Source: Letharia columbiana (Eukaryota; Ascomycota; Lecanoromycetes; Lecanorales; Parmeliaceae). Taken from it: 64,000 bases of DNA. Shown here piece after piece: positions 11,045-24,442 of the stretch. A program made the translations under genes and the position numbers. Every line of letters begins with the position of its first letter. Position 1 is the stretch's first letter. Location: positions 62,001-126,000 of the forward strand of contig NW_023501149.1 in the NCBI RefSeq assembly GCF_014066305.1, read 5' to 3'. The notes below the pieces were generated by a model, which was not told the origin of the DNA, searched no databases, and was given only the letters and a program-made list of their open reading frames with translations.

Positions 11045-11242
11045 TACGCTACGTAATGATACGGGGGACTCCGAAATGGGGCGGGGTAGGGTTTCCTTTA
11101 GGGGTTAAACCCCGCCCCGAACCTCACTCTGTTACGCAGCGTACAGGCTGCGTAATAGGCCGGTGAACCCCGAAACGGGGCGGGGCGGGGTTTCCTTCGA
11201 GGGCCAAACCCCGCCCCGAACCCCACTCCGCTACGCAGCGTA
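11045..11242. mobile_element. Two tandem GC-rich mini-elements in the AT-rich block
   Basis: Two units of about 100 bp (11045-11143 and 11142-11242). Each begins with a TACGCTRCGTAA-like end and finishes with TACGCAGCGTA, its inverted counterpart. Each unit has an inner hairpin of GGGGCGGGG against CCCCGCCCC. Unit 1 differs from unit 2 mostly by transitions (for example GAAATGGGG versus GAAACGGGG). Related but heavily mutated sequences with the same ends are at 14512 and 55489. This is the most GC-rich stretch of the whole block and appears to have escaped RIP. Confidence 0.7.
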
Positions 11243-11299
11243 TTTAAGAGCTAGCGAGTATTCTTTTATTTTTATTTTTTATAAGTTTTTTATTATTAA

Positions 11300-11534
11300 A
11301 AAGTATAAATTACGATCTATAATTGAAATAATAAATAAATAAATTTTAATAGAAAATAGTAAAGTTATTAATTAATTAAAAGTAGAGTAAGAGATTTTAA
11401 TAACTACGAACGCTAATTTATTTATTCTCGATATTTAATTAAAAAGCGTAGTAACTCTATATTTATAATTAATTATATATATAGATTTAAGATTTTTTAG
11501 CGTAGCTCTATCTTATTCTATTATATATATTAAT
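11300..11534 (+). repeat. R1 dispersed repeat, partial, orientation A
   Basis: Shares with other R1 copies the order: poly-A-like run, AATAGAAAATAGTAAAG, CGAACGCTAATTTATTTA, AAAAAGCGTAGTAACTC, and the end in TATATATTAAT. The 5' half is missing. Confidence 0.6.
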
Positions 11535-12555
11535 AAAAGCTTTATATTCTTAAGCTTATTAATATTATACTATTATAAAATTAGCTAATAACGTTAATTA
11601 ATAATTATCTTCTATTATTTAATATTTATTTATAATAAAGCTATTATTTAAATACTTTAAATAATAATATAAGTTAAATTAAGTTAAATAATTACTATTA
11701 ATTAGAAACTAAATCTTAAATAATTAGATATATATATAAAATAATATTAAATAAATAATATTACTCTTAATAAAGATTTATATAAAAAGAGATTATTCGA
11801 TAAGAGTTTTATATAATAGTAAGAGAAGAGTAGATTAAAATAAATAATAATAATAGTAATAAAATAATAAGAGTAATTTTAATTAATTAATTACGCGTAC
11901 TAGCTTTAATATAAATTAGTTTTAAAGTATTAAGCTCGTAATTTAATAGAGTAAAAAAGAAGTTAAATATAGTAATAGGAAGTATTAATTATACTTATCT
12001 TTCTAGAAATACTTATTTAAAAGATTTTAAAGCTATAAGTCTTTAATATTCTAATTATATTTATAATAATAATAAAGATTAATTTATATCTTTTAAATAT
12101 ATTTAAATCTTTCTTTAAATATTTTTCTCTCGAGTATTTATATTAAAGCTTTAATAATATATTAATTTATAATCTTCGAATACTTTTTTAAATCTAACTT
12201 TTTTTAAATAAATAAGATATATTAAATATTATAAGATATCTTTAATAGATAATCTTAATTTTAAAAGTTTTATTAATTTTAAACTTCGAATAAGCTTTTT
12301 TAAAATTTTAAAGAACTTTAATAACTATAATATTAGTTATTATATAATTAAAGTTCTATAATTTCTTTTTTTCTTTTAATATTCGCTAAGAAATCTTTTT
12401 ATCTTTAATTATTTTACTTTAATTATTTTGATAAATATAGAGATTAGCTAAGAGATTAATAATATAAAGTATAAATATATATTTAAAAATCTTATATTTT
12501 CTTAAATCTTTAATTTTAGCTATCTTATTTTAATTAATATTATTACGAGCGTAAT
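11535..12555. repeat. RIPed sequence, unclassified
   Basis: AT-rich, with stops in every frame. No family recognised. Confidence 0.45.
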
Positions 12556-14345
12556 TTTAATATATCTCTTAGCTCTATAACTAGCGAGCCTTAATAGAAG
12601 ATATTCTCTACTATACTATATCTCCTTTTCATCTATATAGTTTAATAGCCTTATTATTATTAATCTATCTTACTTATACTAGTATCGTATTTATATTTTT
12701 TTTAGTATTATAATAAAGCTCTTTTATATATCCTTCGATAAAGAGAGTTAATAAGTATTTTTTTCTTTTTATCTAGAGTAAGCGATCGAGTTTAATAAAG
12801 AAAACGCTAGATATTTCTATTATATAGAAGTCTCTATAAATAAGTAATCTATATTAATTTAAAGAATATACTTTATAATATCTATATTCTTTATTATATC
12901 TCGAATAAATAAGAACTCGTCTTACTACGTCCTCGTAAAGATATTCTTCTCCGCTCTATTTCTCGTAAAAAGTCTATTATCGAATAACGAACTCTTAATA
13001 AACTTTCTATTATTTAAAAGAATACTATTTAAAGTATTTATTATATTTATAGCGATCTAATTAATTAAGAAACGAGTATTATAGATTCTTATAAAGAAAT
13101 AATATTATTTTAGATATTATACTCTTAATATAGAGATCTATTATATTTCTCGAGTTATTACTATCTTTATAATATCGAAATTCTAGAGATCTCTCTACTT
13201 CGTTTTTATCTATATTTAATATATTATAAGTTTCTTAAATTCTTACTTAAATCCATCTATATTAATATTAAAATATCTTTCTTTATATCGTCGATTATCT
13301 ATATATTAAGACTATCTCTATTATATATATAATTATTTATATATAAGATATTCGCCTTTAAATTCGCTGCGACTTTATATATTATATATATAGCGCTTTT
13401 TATCTATTAAGAGTCTTTTTTAACGATTTTATATTAATTAAGAGAAGATATTAGAATAATAATAAAAGACGTAAGACTAAAACTCGTCTAAGATCTCTAT
13501 TCCACCCTTATTTCCATCTTTACTCACTCTATAAGATTTCGAAGTATTTAGAGTAAATCGATATTAATTAATTTCGTTATAATTAATTTAATAGTAAATT
13601 AGATAGTTACTTAGCTTAAGATTATTAGATTTATCTATCTTTATAAGTACTTATTTAATATTATTCGATAATTAAAAAATAAGAATTCGAGATAAGCTTA
13701 TTTATAATAATAATTATCTTCTTATTAATATTTTTAAAATTATCTACGTTATAGCGAGACTTAAAGAGAAGATTAATTAGTATATATCTATTAGATAATA
13801 ATATCGCTTATATTTTATAATCGATAATCTTCTAGAATATCTAACTAATATATATAAGATACTCTTATTTATTCTTAAATAAATCTATCGACGTACTTAT
13901 AATAAAATTAATTAAAAAAATTAATTATTTCTTAAATTCTATGAGAATTCTATTAAATATATTAAATATAGTTTTAAGAATAAAAGGCTAATTTATAATA
14001 TATATAAAAAATTAAAACTTCGTTATTATAAAGAAAATTACGATGTTGAAATTCCCGAATATAATTATTTCTTTACTATTTTTTCTATTTTTAAGACGTT
14101 AAGCGTATATATATACTTATCTTTCTATCTTTCTAATTATTAATTATAGAATATAATTTTATAAAGAAGAGAGATAGTATTATAAGCGTATTTTTAATAT
14201 ACTACTTAGCTTTATAACTAGCGAGCCTTAGTAGAAGATATTCTCTATTATATTATATCTTCTTTTTATTCATATAGTTTAATAGTCTTATTATTCTTAA
14301 TCTATCTTACTTATACTAATATCTCATCTATATTAATTTTAATAA
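12556..14345 (+). mobile_element. Internally deleted copy of the chromovirus-type LTR element
   Basis: Two related stretches at about 12556-12700 and 14190-14345 lie in the same orientation. Both carry CTTAGCT-TATAACTAGCGAGCC, then a purine-poor TATTATATCT run and CATATAGTTTAATAG. They match the terminal repeats of the chromovirus copies at 29979 and 54800. The sequence just ahead of the second one (14095-14190) also matches the 3' untranslated part of those copies. Only about 1.5 kb lies between the repeats, so the coding interior seems to be lost. Confidence 0.45.
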
Positions 14346-14511
14346 ATATAAAGAAAACTTAAATTATAGAGAGTATAATTAATAGTTTAATTCTCGATAA
14401 TAGTAAATACTTTAACGATAAAAAGTTATTATATATATCGATTTTTATAAGAGAGTAAATATTATTATATTATTTAATACTCTAATTTAATTTCTTTAAA
14501 TATATTAAAAC

Positions 14512-14925
14512 GCTACGTAATGGAGCGAGCTAGAGCGAGGTTTTAAGTATTTAATATTACCTCGCTCCGGGTCGAGGTTTTAACGAAGTAAAGTGAGGTC
14601 GGAGTAGGGTTTTTCTATCGAGATAACGGGATATCTTATTACTTCGTAAAGCCTATTAATTAGATTAGCTCGAGGTTATTACCTCTATAATATTCTTATA
14701 ATACCCCTTAATATCTTATAAATACAATTCCACATATATTCTAAATATCTTTTTAAGTATTTATATCTTATACTCTAAGAAAGAATATCGATATCGTATT
14801 CTATACTCTATTCGATTCTATTTCTATTATATAACATCAATATTTAGAGAAGTCGCTTAGAGGTCGCTTAGAGGTACTTAGAATTTATCGAGTTAATGAA
14901 ATATTAATCTTTAATAGATAATTAT
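14512..14925 (+). repeat. Relic of the ACGCTACGTAAYG repeat family
   Basis: Starts ACGCTACGTAATGG and keeps several GC-richer patches (near 14520-14610). Its order of motifs matches 55489-55970, including a GAGGTACTTAGA near the far end. It shares its terminal motif with the tandem mini-elements at 11045. Confidence 0.45.
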
Positions 14926-15141
14926 AAGAGAAGATTTAAATTTCTAGAGATATAAAACGCGTAGCTTTTTTAATCTCGACTTTAGCTTTTAATTAATAAC
15001 TATATAAAAAAATTTAAACTTTCAAAAATATATATTATAACTAAAGCGTTAGTATTATCTTTACTTCTATAACGCGTTAGTAAAAAGATTACTTAATTAC
15101 TCTATCTCTTAATAAAATTACTAGATTTAGCGAAGATAAAA

Positions 15142-15231
15142 TAATAGCGATTACGATAAGAAGAAAATAGCGATTATAATAGAAAGATAATAGCGATTAC
15201 GATAAGAAGATAATAGCGATTACGATATAAA
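15142..15231 (+). repeat. Short tandem repeat, about 30-bp unit
   Basis: Three to four imperfect copies of a unit built on AATAGCGATTACGATAAGAAG. No coding meaning. Confidence 0.6.
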
Positions 15232-16189
15232 AGAATAGTTATTATTATTAAAGTTAAGATATATATATATATAACGAGAAAGAGAGAGAGAATTTTATCT
15301 TCGAAATATAAGATATAATTTAATCGAGATTACTTAATATTACTTCTCGTTATTATATATTTTTAAAATAAAGTTATAAAAGAGAAGATAAAACTTAATT
15401 TTTTTTAATAATATTAAGTTAGCGTATTTTATTATAGTTAAATAAATAAGATTTAACGATTAATATATCTTTTATCTGTAAATTATTTAAAATCTCTAAA
15501 ATACGTAATTTACTTAAATACGCTATAATAATTATTTCTATAATAATATTTACTAGATTACTATTACTATTATTATTATAATTTTACTTTATATCGTTTT
15601 TAATTACGTAAAACGCGATCTTTTATAATATATCTTCTTTAAAATCTCTTAGCTCTATTATATTTTAAATATAATAATAATCTTTATATTATACTTAATA
15701 ATAATAAGTTTATAGTCGATAATATATATAATTAAATCTTATCGTCGATTTAACTTTTATATTATATATATATATAAGTTAAATTGTAAGAGTTTTATAA
15801 TAAATAGTAGTAGTATTTTAAAATTTAATTTTACTTAATTTTATAATAATATAAAGTCTATATTAATATCTAATAATATAACGCTTTAAGCCGATTCTCT
15901 AATATACTCGCTATTATCGAGTATCTTTTAATATCTTATTTAATCGATTCTTTTAATAAATCTATTAATTTTAAAATTACTTTAGATATCTTTAATTAAT
16001 TAAATCTATTTACGAGACTTAATTAGATAATAGTAATAACTAAATCTTATATAACTTATACGAATCTATAAGTACTTAAAGTATTTAATCTTTTATATTT
16101 TAACGAGAAGATAATTTAATTAAAAGCTCGATCTAGATTTAGTTAGCTAGTTACTTAGTTAATTATTTAATTAAGTAAAAGAAAAAGTA
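15232..16189. repeat. RIPed sequence, unclassified
   Basis: AT-rich, stops in all frames, nothing recognised. Confidence 0.4.
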
Positions 16190-16386
16190 ATATAAAATAA
16201 AGAATATTATAGAGAAGACTATGGAGAATATTATAGAGAAATTAAGCGATATTTAAATCTCTATTATTAAGAATATAACTTAGCTCTCTATAATTTCACG
16301 CTAAAATAATATTTAATAAGCGAAGAATACTACTACGATTTAGTCTACTATCTTTATAAATTTAAGTAATAATATATTATAATATA
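16190..16386 (-). repeat. Single degenerate unit of the ~200-bp tandem family
   Basis: Contains the family landmarks GAATATTATAGAGAA, CTTAGCTCTCTATAATTTC and AAGCGAAGAATACTAC in the same order as at 36939-37462 and 48100-48510. Confidence 0.5.
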
Positions 16387-17060
16387 CGAGTTTAATTTAT
16401 TAATTAAATTCATAATCTATTTTTTTAAATAGAACTATCGAGTAAATTTAATAAGCGAATCTTAATAAGCGATATTTAAAACCTTTATTAACAGATACTT
16501 ATTAGATTAAATTCTAGAATTTCTAGAATTTTAAAGTCTATAAATTATGCTTTATAATTTAAAAAAAAATGAAAGATTTTAATAGAAAATAAAAAAGCTA
16601 TTCTAAATTTAAATAATATACTTATTTTTTCGATTAGAGCTATCGAGCGAACTTTAGTAAGTAATATTTAAACTTCTTATCGTTTAACATTTATAAGAGT
16701 AGATTTTAAAGTTTTTTAATTATTGAAACTCGTAATCTTTTCTCTATAATTTAAAAAAAAATCTAAAAATTTTAATAGAAAATAGTAAAGTTATTAAAGG
16801 GTTAAAAGTAGAATAAGAGATTTTAATAGTTACGAACGCTAATTTATTTATCTATAGTATCTAATTGAAAATCGTAGTAACTCTAAATTTCTAATTAACT
16901 ATATATATAAATTTAAGATTTTTAGCTTAGCTTTATCGCTAATTTATTTACCCGCGATATCTAATTAAAAAGCGTAGATCTAACGAATTTATAATTAGCT
17001 ATATATATAAATTTAAGATTTTCTAATTTAGCTCTATCTTATTCTTTTATATATACTAAT
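16387..17060 (+). repeat. R1 dispersed repeat, orientation A
   Basis: Full-length-like copy from CGAGTTTAATTTATTAATTAA to TATATATACTAAT, with two successive TATCGAG-GCGAACTTTA modules and two copies of the CGCTAATTTATTTA module, so it may be an internal duplication. Confidence 0.65.
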
Positions 17061-18387
17061 ATAAGTTAAATTATAATAATTTCTTAATAATTAAATATTT
17101 TAATATTATTAGTTATTATAAGAAATATAGTTAAGTAAATTAAATTTTACTCTATTAAATATTTAATATTATCTATTATTATAAATAATATATTTAAATA
17201 AATTTAATCTTACTTTATTATTATTTTAAATAATCTACTTACTTAAATACTATTATAACTATTATTATCTATAGATTTTATTCTTCTCTTTATCTTAGCT
17301 ATTTAAATAGATTAACGAATTTTCTTTTCTTTTATTTCTATTTACTTTAATATATAATTTAATCTTTAATTTAAATAATTATATATTTACTATTTATTTA
17401 ATATTTAATATTATCTTTTATAGAATAATTATCTTTATATTAAAATTATCTTTACTTTCTTATAGTAAGTTATTCTAAAAAATAGTATAAAAGAAAAAGA
17501 AGATTTTACTTATAATATTATAATTAGATTTTAAGTTAAATATAAGATTAAATTCTTATAAAAATAGATAGCTATCTTATTATATTTTTAAGTTTAAATT
17601 AAATAATAAAAGATAATTTAAATAAGGGATAATTAGTTAAAATAATAATAAAAAGAATATTAACTTATTAAGAGAGTTTAAAAAGAATATTGATATTATT
17701 TTAATTAAAGTAAGAATATAATTATAATAATTTCTCTTTTTAACTATAATTTAATCTTTTAATTAATTTAAAATATAAAATAAAATAATTACTTAAATTT
17801 TAAATAAGTTATTATTTAAAGAAGCTCTTATTAAATTTAATGAATTATATACACTTAATAAATAGTTTCTTAATACTCTATTTATTTAAAACTTTATTAA
17901 AATTCTAAATATCTTAACTATATATATATATCTATAATTAAAACTAATTAATAAATTTATTTATATTTATTATTATAATTTAATATCTATATATTTATAA
18001 AGAGATTCTTAAGTTTACTTTCTTCTTTATAATTCTCGCTTTCTTTTTAATTTAAAGGTTTTTTTTTTAATAGAACTTCTTTTTACTTCTTAATTTAAAT
18101 AACTTATAATAATAAGCGAAGACGAGCTTAATCTTATTAATTTTAATACTTTTAATAAGTTTTTAATTTTTTAATTTCTTTTTTAAACGAGTATAGTAAT
18201 AAATTTAGATATTTATATAAATTTAAATTTAAATTAAAGTAACGCGATTATCTTTTAAATCTAAAAGTTAAATTTAAAGAAGTAAAAATTATATTTAAAA
18301 AATCTATACTCTTTATTAATTTATATAATAATACTATAAAAACTTTTAAAATTAATTTAAAAAGATTATATTTATATTATATAATAA
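17061..18387. repeat. RIPed sequence, unclassified
   Basis: AT-rich, stops in all frames, no family recognised. Confidence 0.4.
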
Positions 18388-19107
18388 CGAGTAAAGACTT
18401 ATAAATTAAATTCATAACCATTTTTTTTTATTAGGGCTATCGAGTAAATTTTAATAAGCGATCTTTGATAAGCAATATCTAAATTCCTTGCTTTTAGATA
18501 TCTATAAGACTAAATTTAATAATTATTTTTTTATCTGAAAGCCCACATTTTATTCTATAATTGAAGAACAAAATCTCAAAATTTTGATAGAAAATAAAAA
18601 AGTTATTCTAAAATTAAATAATGTGTACCTGATTAGGGCTGTTCGACTGTCGAGTAAAGTTTGATAAGCGATATTTAAATTCCTTGCGCTTTGATAATTA
18701 TAAGACTAAATTTAGAAATTCTTTTTTTACCTTAAAGCCCACATTTCGTTCTATAATTTAAAGAAAAGATATTAAAATTTTAATAAAAAATAAAAAAGTT
18801 TTTTTATATATTAATAACGTATATCTAATTTTTAATAAGAAGATATAAAAGGGCGAGATTTTGATAATTGCGAACGCTAATTTTTTTACTCGTACTAGAA
18901 GGTGTAATAAGTAAGTAGACTAACTAGATTATATTTGAATATAGTATACGATCTAATTAGTTTACTTACTTATTATACTCTCTAATATTCGCGATAACTT
19001 AGCTAATCTAGTTAAAAAGCGTATAGAATTCGAATTTATAATTAACTGTATATATAAATTTAAGATTTTCTAGTTTAGCTCTATCTTATTCTTTTATATA
19101 TACTAAT
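18388..19107 (+). repeat. R1 dispersed repeat, orientation A, least-mutated copy
   Basis: Runs from CGAGTAAAGACTTATAAATT to TATATATACTAAT. Around 18620-18760 it retains TG and CA sites (GGGCTGTTCGACTGTCGAG, AAAGCCCACATTTCG), so it is probably closest to the ancestral sequence. It is interrupted by a 77-bp palindrome at 18902-18978. No open frame. Confidence 0.65.
18902..18978. mobile_element. 77-bp palindromic insertion inside R1
   Basis: Two 33-bp arms (18902-18934 and 18946-18978) flank an 11-bp loop. The arms differ at five positions, all transitions. Other R1 copies lack this segment: their sequence passes directly from the TTTACTCG part to the CGCGATAA part. This fits a tiny fold-back element or MITE. 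Confidence 0.6.
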
Positions 19108-22100
19108 TACTTATTAAAGCTAGTATTTATTTATAAAGTTCTTCTTTATTAATACTTTATACTTTATATATTAAAAAAAGATAATAAAAAAAGATAAAAA
19201 AAAAAGATAATAAAAAAAGATAATAGAAAAAATAGAAAATGATTTTAAGATTATTAATTAAAAAGTTCTTTTTATAAATAATAAAATTTGATAATTAATA
19301 ATTTTAATAGATAAAAAAACCGCGTTTTATATTAAACTCGAGAGAAAGATCTTATACTTTAATACTTTTAAATATTAAAAATATAGTTTTTAATATTTTA
19401 AATTTAGCTATTTATTAATATAAACTTTATTTTCTATTTTAATTACTAATTCTATAATTAATTATCTAAAATTATATAAGATAAAAAAAATCGCTTTAAT
19501 TATAACCTCGTTAACGATAATTTAAAAATCGCTATTTTTCTACTTTTTCTTATTTCTTAATAATTCATTCTAATTTTATATATTTAAATAATAATAAGTA
19601 AAATAAATAGATTAATATTGTTATTTAATTTATACTTAGAAATCTTTATAATTATAATATATAATAATACTAATTAAAAGTCTTAATTATTAAAAAAAGA
19701 TTAAAGTATTAATATCGTTCTTTATTTATCTATTAAAGTAATTCTAAAAATATATACTTTATAAAAGTAATAAATATTTTAAATTAATGAATTTAATAGT
19801 AATCGTTATAAATTATAGTTTATAAAAGTCGACTTTATATAATAGCTTCGCTTTATTATAATATAACTTTTTTAAGCTTATATAATTCTATTATAATATA
19901 TATAATAAGAGCTATTAAATCGAGATATTATGAAATATTATAATAAAGTTAAAGATATTCTCGCTATTAATAATATTTTATTAATATAAAATACGTATTA
20001 TCTTAAGTAATAAATATAAGATCTTTATAATCTTTAATAGATTATATATTATTCAATAGCTTTATATTATTCTTTTTTATTAATATATAATATAAATTTT
20101 ATCTTTATTAAGTTAAATCTAAGTAATTTATTTTAAAGCTAAGAGAATTTTAAATATATAGAATAGAAGTTATTTAAATAGTTCTATATATCGAGATCTA
20201 CGAGTTTCTTATTTTTAAAATTAAAATTAAATATATATTACTACTTATATAAAGCTTTCTTATTTAATTTAAATCTATTCTCTAAATTATAAATCTCTAT
20301 TCAAGTATTCTTTACTATATCGCGATATTACTTTCTAAAATCTTTTTTAATCTCTTAAACTTTCTTTTTAAATCTTCGTTATAATTTTTTAGCTTTTCTT
20401 TAAAGCGTAATATTTAAATTATTAATATTAGATTAGATATAGTTTTATTATTACTAGACTAACTCGTAATTATATTTAAAATAATAAATCTTTATAGTTA
20501 AAGATCTTATTAATTATCGAAATTTAAAAATTTAAATTTTTTTTTTATTAACTAATAACTAGATCTAGTTAAAATTAAAAATATACGTTTATTATATTCC
20601 ATAATTCTCTTAATTACTTTTTAAGATTTACTTCACTATTATATACTTTCGAGACTTTAAACGTAGTATAGAATTACTCTTCGATAATGAAAACTTCGAT
20701 ATAATTAAATCTATAATTCTTATAAAGACGATTTAAGAGTTACTAGCGATTTTAATAATAATTAATAAAGTAACTATTCGATGCTTAATTAACTAAACGC
20801 TATAATAAGATTAAAGTAATAGAGTATATCTTTATATAGTAAATAAAGATATAGAGAATAAATAGTTATCGATAGAATAGATATTATAAGAAGATCGTAT
20901 TTAGCGATAAATATAACTATTACGATTTAAATAATCTTACTTATATTATAACCTAATTAGACTTAGCGTACTAAGATCTTTCGATCTTTCGATCTTATTA
21001 TAAAGTTTATATTTATAATAATCTTATATAAATAATATTCTCTTTATACTATAATATAGAGTTATTATATATACTATTAAGTTTCTAATATAATACTATC
21101 TATCTTTCTTCTAGAGCGATAGCGATTTATTTATTAGTTATATTAAATATATAACTAAGAAGAGAGTATATTATTAAGAAGTTAGTAGTTATAGCTAAAG
21201 GAGCTTACTACTTAAAAGATTATTTAAAAAAAAATCTTTTATTTATATAAAGGCTAATTTAATTAGATTAAATAAGAATTTAAAGAAAATAAATATCTTT
21301 AATATATTAAAAGAAATAAACTCTAGATAAAAATTTCTTTATAATTTTATTAGTTTAATATTAGCTATAAAACTCTTAATTCTAAATCTAGATAATATTT
21401 AAAGTTAAATCGTTATAGATAAGTTATAGATATATTATTATTTAGAAGAACTTAAGAACTTCGATAAGAAGATTTTAAATATCTCTAAAGCTAAATTATT
21501 CGTACGATATAAGAAAAAGCGTTTTATCTTTAGAAGATATATTATTAAATTTAATTTAAGTTATATCGAAGTATAATTCACGGATATTATTAAAGAAGAG
21601 TTAATTATAATTTTTATCTTTATAGCTAACTTATAGAATTTCGTAAAAAGCGCTATTAAAATCTTAGTATAATAAATTAAAGATCTTAATAAAAAGCTTA
21701 GGATTAGGGTTTATTCGAGGATTTCTACGTACGATTCTCTACAGCTATCGCTTTCTTAAAATTTATCGATATTTATAAAATATTTAACTTAAAACGATTA
21801 ATCTTTATACGTCTAAAATATCGAATTTTAAAATAGTCTTTTAATATTTTTCGAGAATTAGTTATTTTTCTATAAGTATTAAATATAGATCTTCGAGCTA
21901 TTAATAATACGTTAGCTTTAAAGAGTAAAAAAGAGATTAATAAAACTAATAATAATTATAGAAATTTTACCCCCTTAAATAATTAGCGTAATTCTTTCTT
22001 TACTAAAAATAATAATAATATTATTATCGAAAATTTCTATATATAAAAATATAAGTATCTTAAGTTATTAATAAATAGAATTCGAAAAGAAGATAGATAT

Positions 22101-23084
22101 TTTAAATATTTAAAAACTAGATATCGTTCTAGCGATAATAGTGTTTAATATAAAAATATAGATCTATTAATAAAAGAATAGATCGATATAGTTTTAAAAA
22201 TCGTCGATATAGAGGAGAACGTCTTTATTAAATTATTATAAGAATTAGAAAACTAAATATCTTTAATTAAATCGTTATTAAAGACTTAAAAGTCTTATAT
22301 ATAAGAATTAAAGAGTTAGAAATAGAAAGAATACTCGCTTTCATCTCTTTATTCGCGTATACTATCGCTATTAAAGCCTCTTTATAAAATAAATATTAAT
22401 TAAACTCTTATAGAAAAATTATTATTTTAATAAAATAGATTAAGATTAATTATTTATCGAATATCGAAGTTTTAGTATTAAGTTTTATAAATATATCTTT
22501 TATTAAAGTAAATAAGTTATTTAAAGTAATAATATTATAACTCTATAGATTATAACTAATCGATAATAAATCTATCTTTATTTTAAATATTATATATATA
22601 ATCTTAATAAAACTTACTTTAAAAGATTATATAGAAGAATTTTAATATTTAATTATATTAGAAATATTATAACTAGAATAGTATAATTCTTATATATTCT
22701 TTAGATCTAGAATTATTATATTTAATTTAGATTATTATATATATAATTATTTATATATAGTAAACTCGTTATTATTTAGAGTAATAATAAGTTTTAAAAA
22801 AAGATTTAAATTATATAATAAAGATTATATTTAAAAAAAAGAATATAATAAAGATCTTCGTCTATATTTTTATTAAGATAATTATAAAATTAGAGAATTA
22901 AGTTATTATTATATAATTTTAAAATTTTAAATAATTTTTTAATTTTCTTAAGGAGAATACGAAGTTTATTACTAACGTCGTTATTATTATTATAGAGAAT
23001 TATAAGAAGTTATTTTATAAGCTAAGAAAAAAATCTTAAACTATAAATTAGTTATAGAATTAACTCTTTATAATATAGAAGTAA
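19108..23084. repeat. RIPed retroelement remains, unclassified
   Basis: About 4 kb of AT-rich, stop-filled sequence. A stretch near 20930-21090 recurs at 26500-26650 (shared ACTTAGCGTACTAAGATCTTT and ATAATATAGAGTTATTATATA), so both belong to one element family. The position ahead of the Gypsy fragment would suit gag-side sequence, but I cannot show that. Confidence 0.4.
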
Positions 23085-23445
23085 AGATCTATGAATTAAA
23101 TTTATAAAGTTGAATTTTTCTAAGTTAAATCGAACTCTAATCGCTTACTATGCCTTTTTAATCTATATATAGATATATATATACGTAGAGAGGCGCGCTA
23201 AGATCTAATTAGAAAGGTATATCGAGTATAGAGAATTAATTCGTAATAAGTACTTATAAAAAATAGAGAAAGACTATATTCTTATAGTAAGAAGTATCGA
23301 AATATTGAAAAGAAATAAAGATAACATATTAATTAGTGATATAAATCTCATATTATCTTCTATCGTAGTAAAATCTTTTAAGTAATAAAATAGCTGTTAG
23401 AGTAAGACATCGGACGATTTCAATTTATCCAAATATGTATTATTC
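23085..23445 (-). repeat. ~400-bp repeat, inverted copy of 38286-38705
   Basis: The order of motifs (CTATGAATTAAATTTATAAAG, TTAGAAAGGTATATCGAG, ATCTTCTATCGTAGTAAAATC) is the reverse complement of 38286-38705. Part of it also recurs at 48511-48765. The end near 23390-23445 keeps CA and TG sites. Confidence 0.55.
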
Positions 23446-24230
23446 TAAAATAATAATTTAATATAAAATCGTGGAGAGCATATAAGATAAGATCTTAAAG
23501 AGCTAAGCTATGTTCTTAACGATAATAATCTTATTACCACTTAGTTTCTTCGCAGTATTCTTCACATTTATCTATTATAATTTCTTCTCTTACTTCTTAA
23601 TATAATAAAGATAATAGATTAAGTTATAATAATATTCTCCGCTTACTAAATAATAATTTAATATAGAACTATAGAGAGTATATAATATGGGATTTTGGAG
23701 AGCTAAGTCGTATTCTTAATACTAGAAATCTTATTATCGATTAATTTCTCCGTAGTATTCTCCATATATTCATAGTATTCTCCGCATTTATCTATTATAA
23801 TTTCTTCTCTTACTTCTTAATATAATAGAGATAATAAACTAAATTATAGTAATATTCTTCGCTTACTAAGTAATAATTTAATATAAAATTATACTTAATA
23901 CTAGAGATCTTATTACGACTTAATTTCTTTATAGTATTCTTTATATTCGTTTACTATAGTAACTTCTCTTATATTAACTAAGTAGATTAATATAAGATCG
24001 TGAAAAGTAGATCTATTATATTACTACTACTGATAACTATCTTTATAATATTCTCCGTATTTATCTACTATAATAATTTCTTCTCTTATTAAGTATTAGA
24101 TTAGTATAAGATCGTAGAGAGTAAGTCTATTATATTACTACTATTAATAATTATCTTTATAATATTCTCCGTAGTATTCTCCGTATTCGCCTATTATAGA
24201 TTCTTCTCTTATTTAACTAAGTGCGAGGGT
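23446..24230 (-). repeat. Array of ~200-bp tandem units
   Basis: At least three units begin with TAATAATTTAATATARAA at about 23451, 23648 and 23872. Each contains GAGAGCTAAG, CTTAGTTTCTTCGCAGTATTC and TTCTTCTCTTACTTC in order; the last unit is shortened. The same unit, in the other orientation, forms 36939-37462, 37960-38285 and 48100-48510. Confidence 0.65.
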
Positions 24231-24263
24231 ATTAAGAATAAATATATTTATATTAGTGAAATT

Positions 24264-24442
24264 AATAGAATTAATAGAATTAATAGAATTAATAGAATTA
24301 ATAGAATTAATAGAATTAATAGAATTAATAGAATTAATAGAATTAATAGAATTAATAGAATTAATAGAATTAATAGAATTAATAGAATTAATAGAATTAA
24401 TAGAATTAATAGAATTAATAGAATTAATAGAATTAATAGAAT
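24264..24442 (+). repeat. 9-bp minisatellite, about 20 copies
   Basis: Nearly perfect head-to-tail repeats of AATTAATAG. The unit length is a multiple of three and lacks stops, so it makes spurious open frames on both strands (Ile-Glu-Leu repeats and Leu-Ile-Leu repeats). The equivalent place in the inverted copy near 29690-29720 has only two or three units, so the expansion is specific to this copy. Confidence 0.9.

Noticed and set aside
23446..24230. CRISPR-like array
   Set aside because: Units are ~200 bp without unique spacers, and the sequence is fungal transposon DNA.
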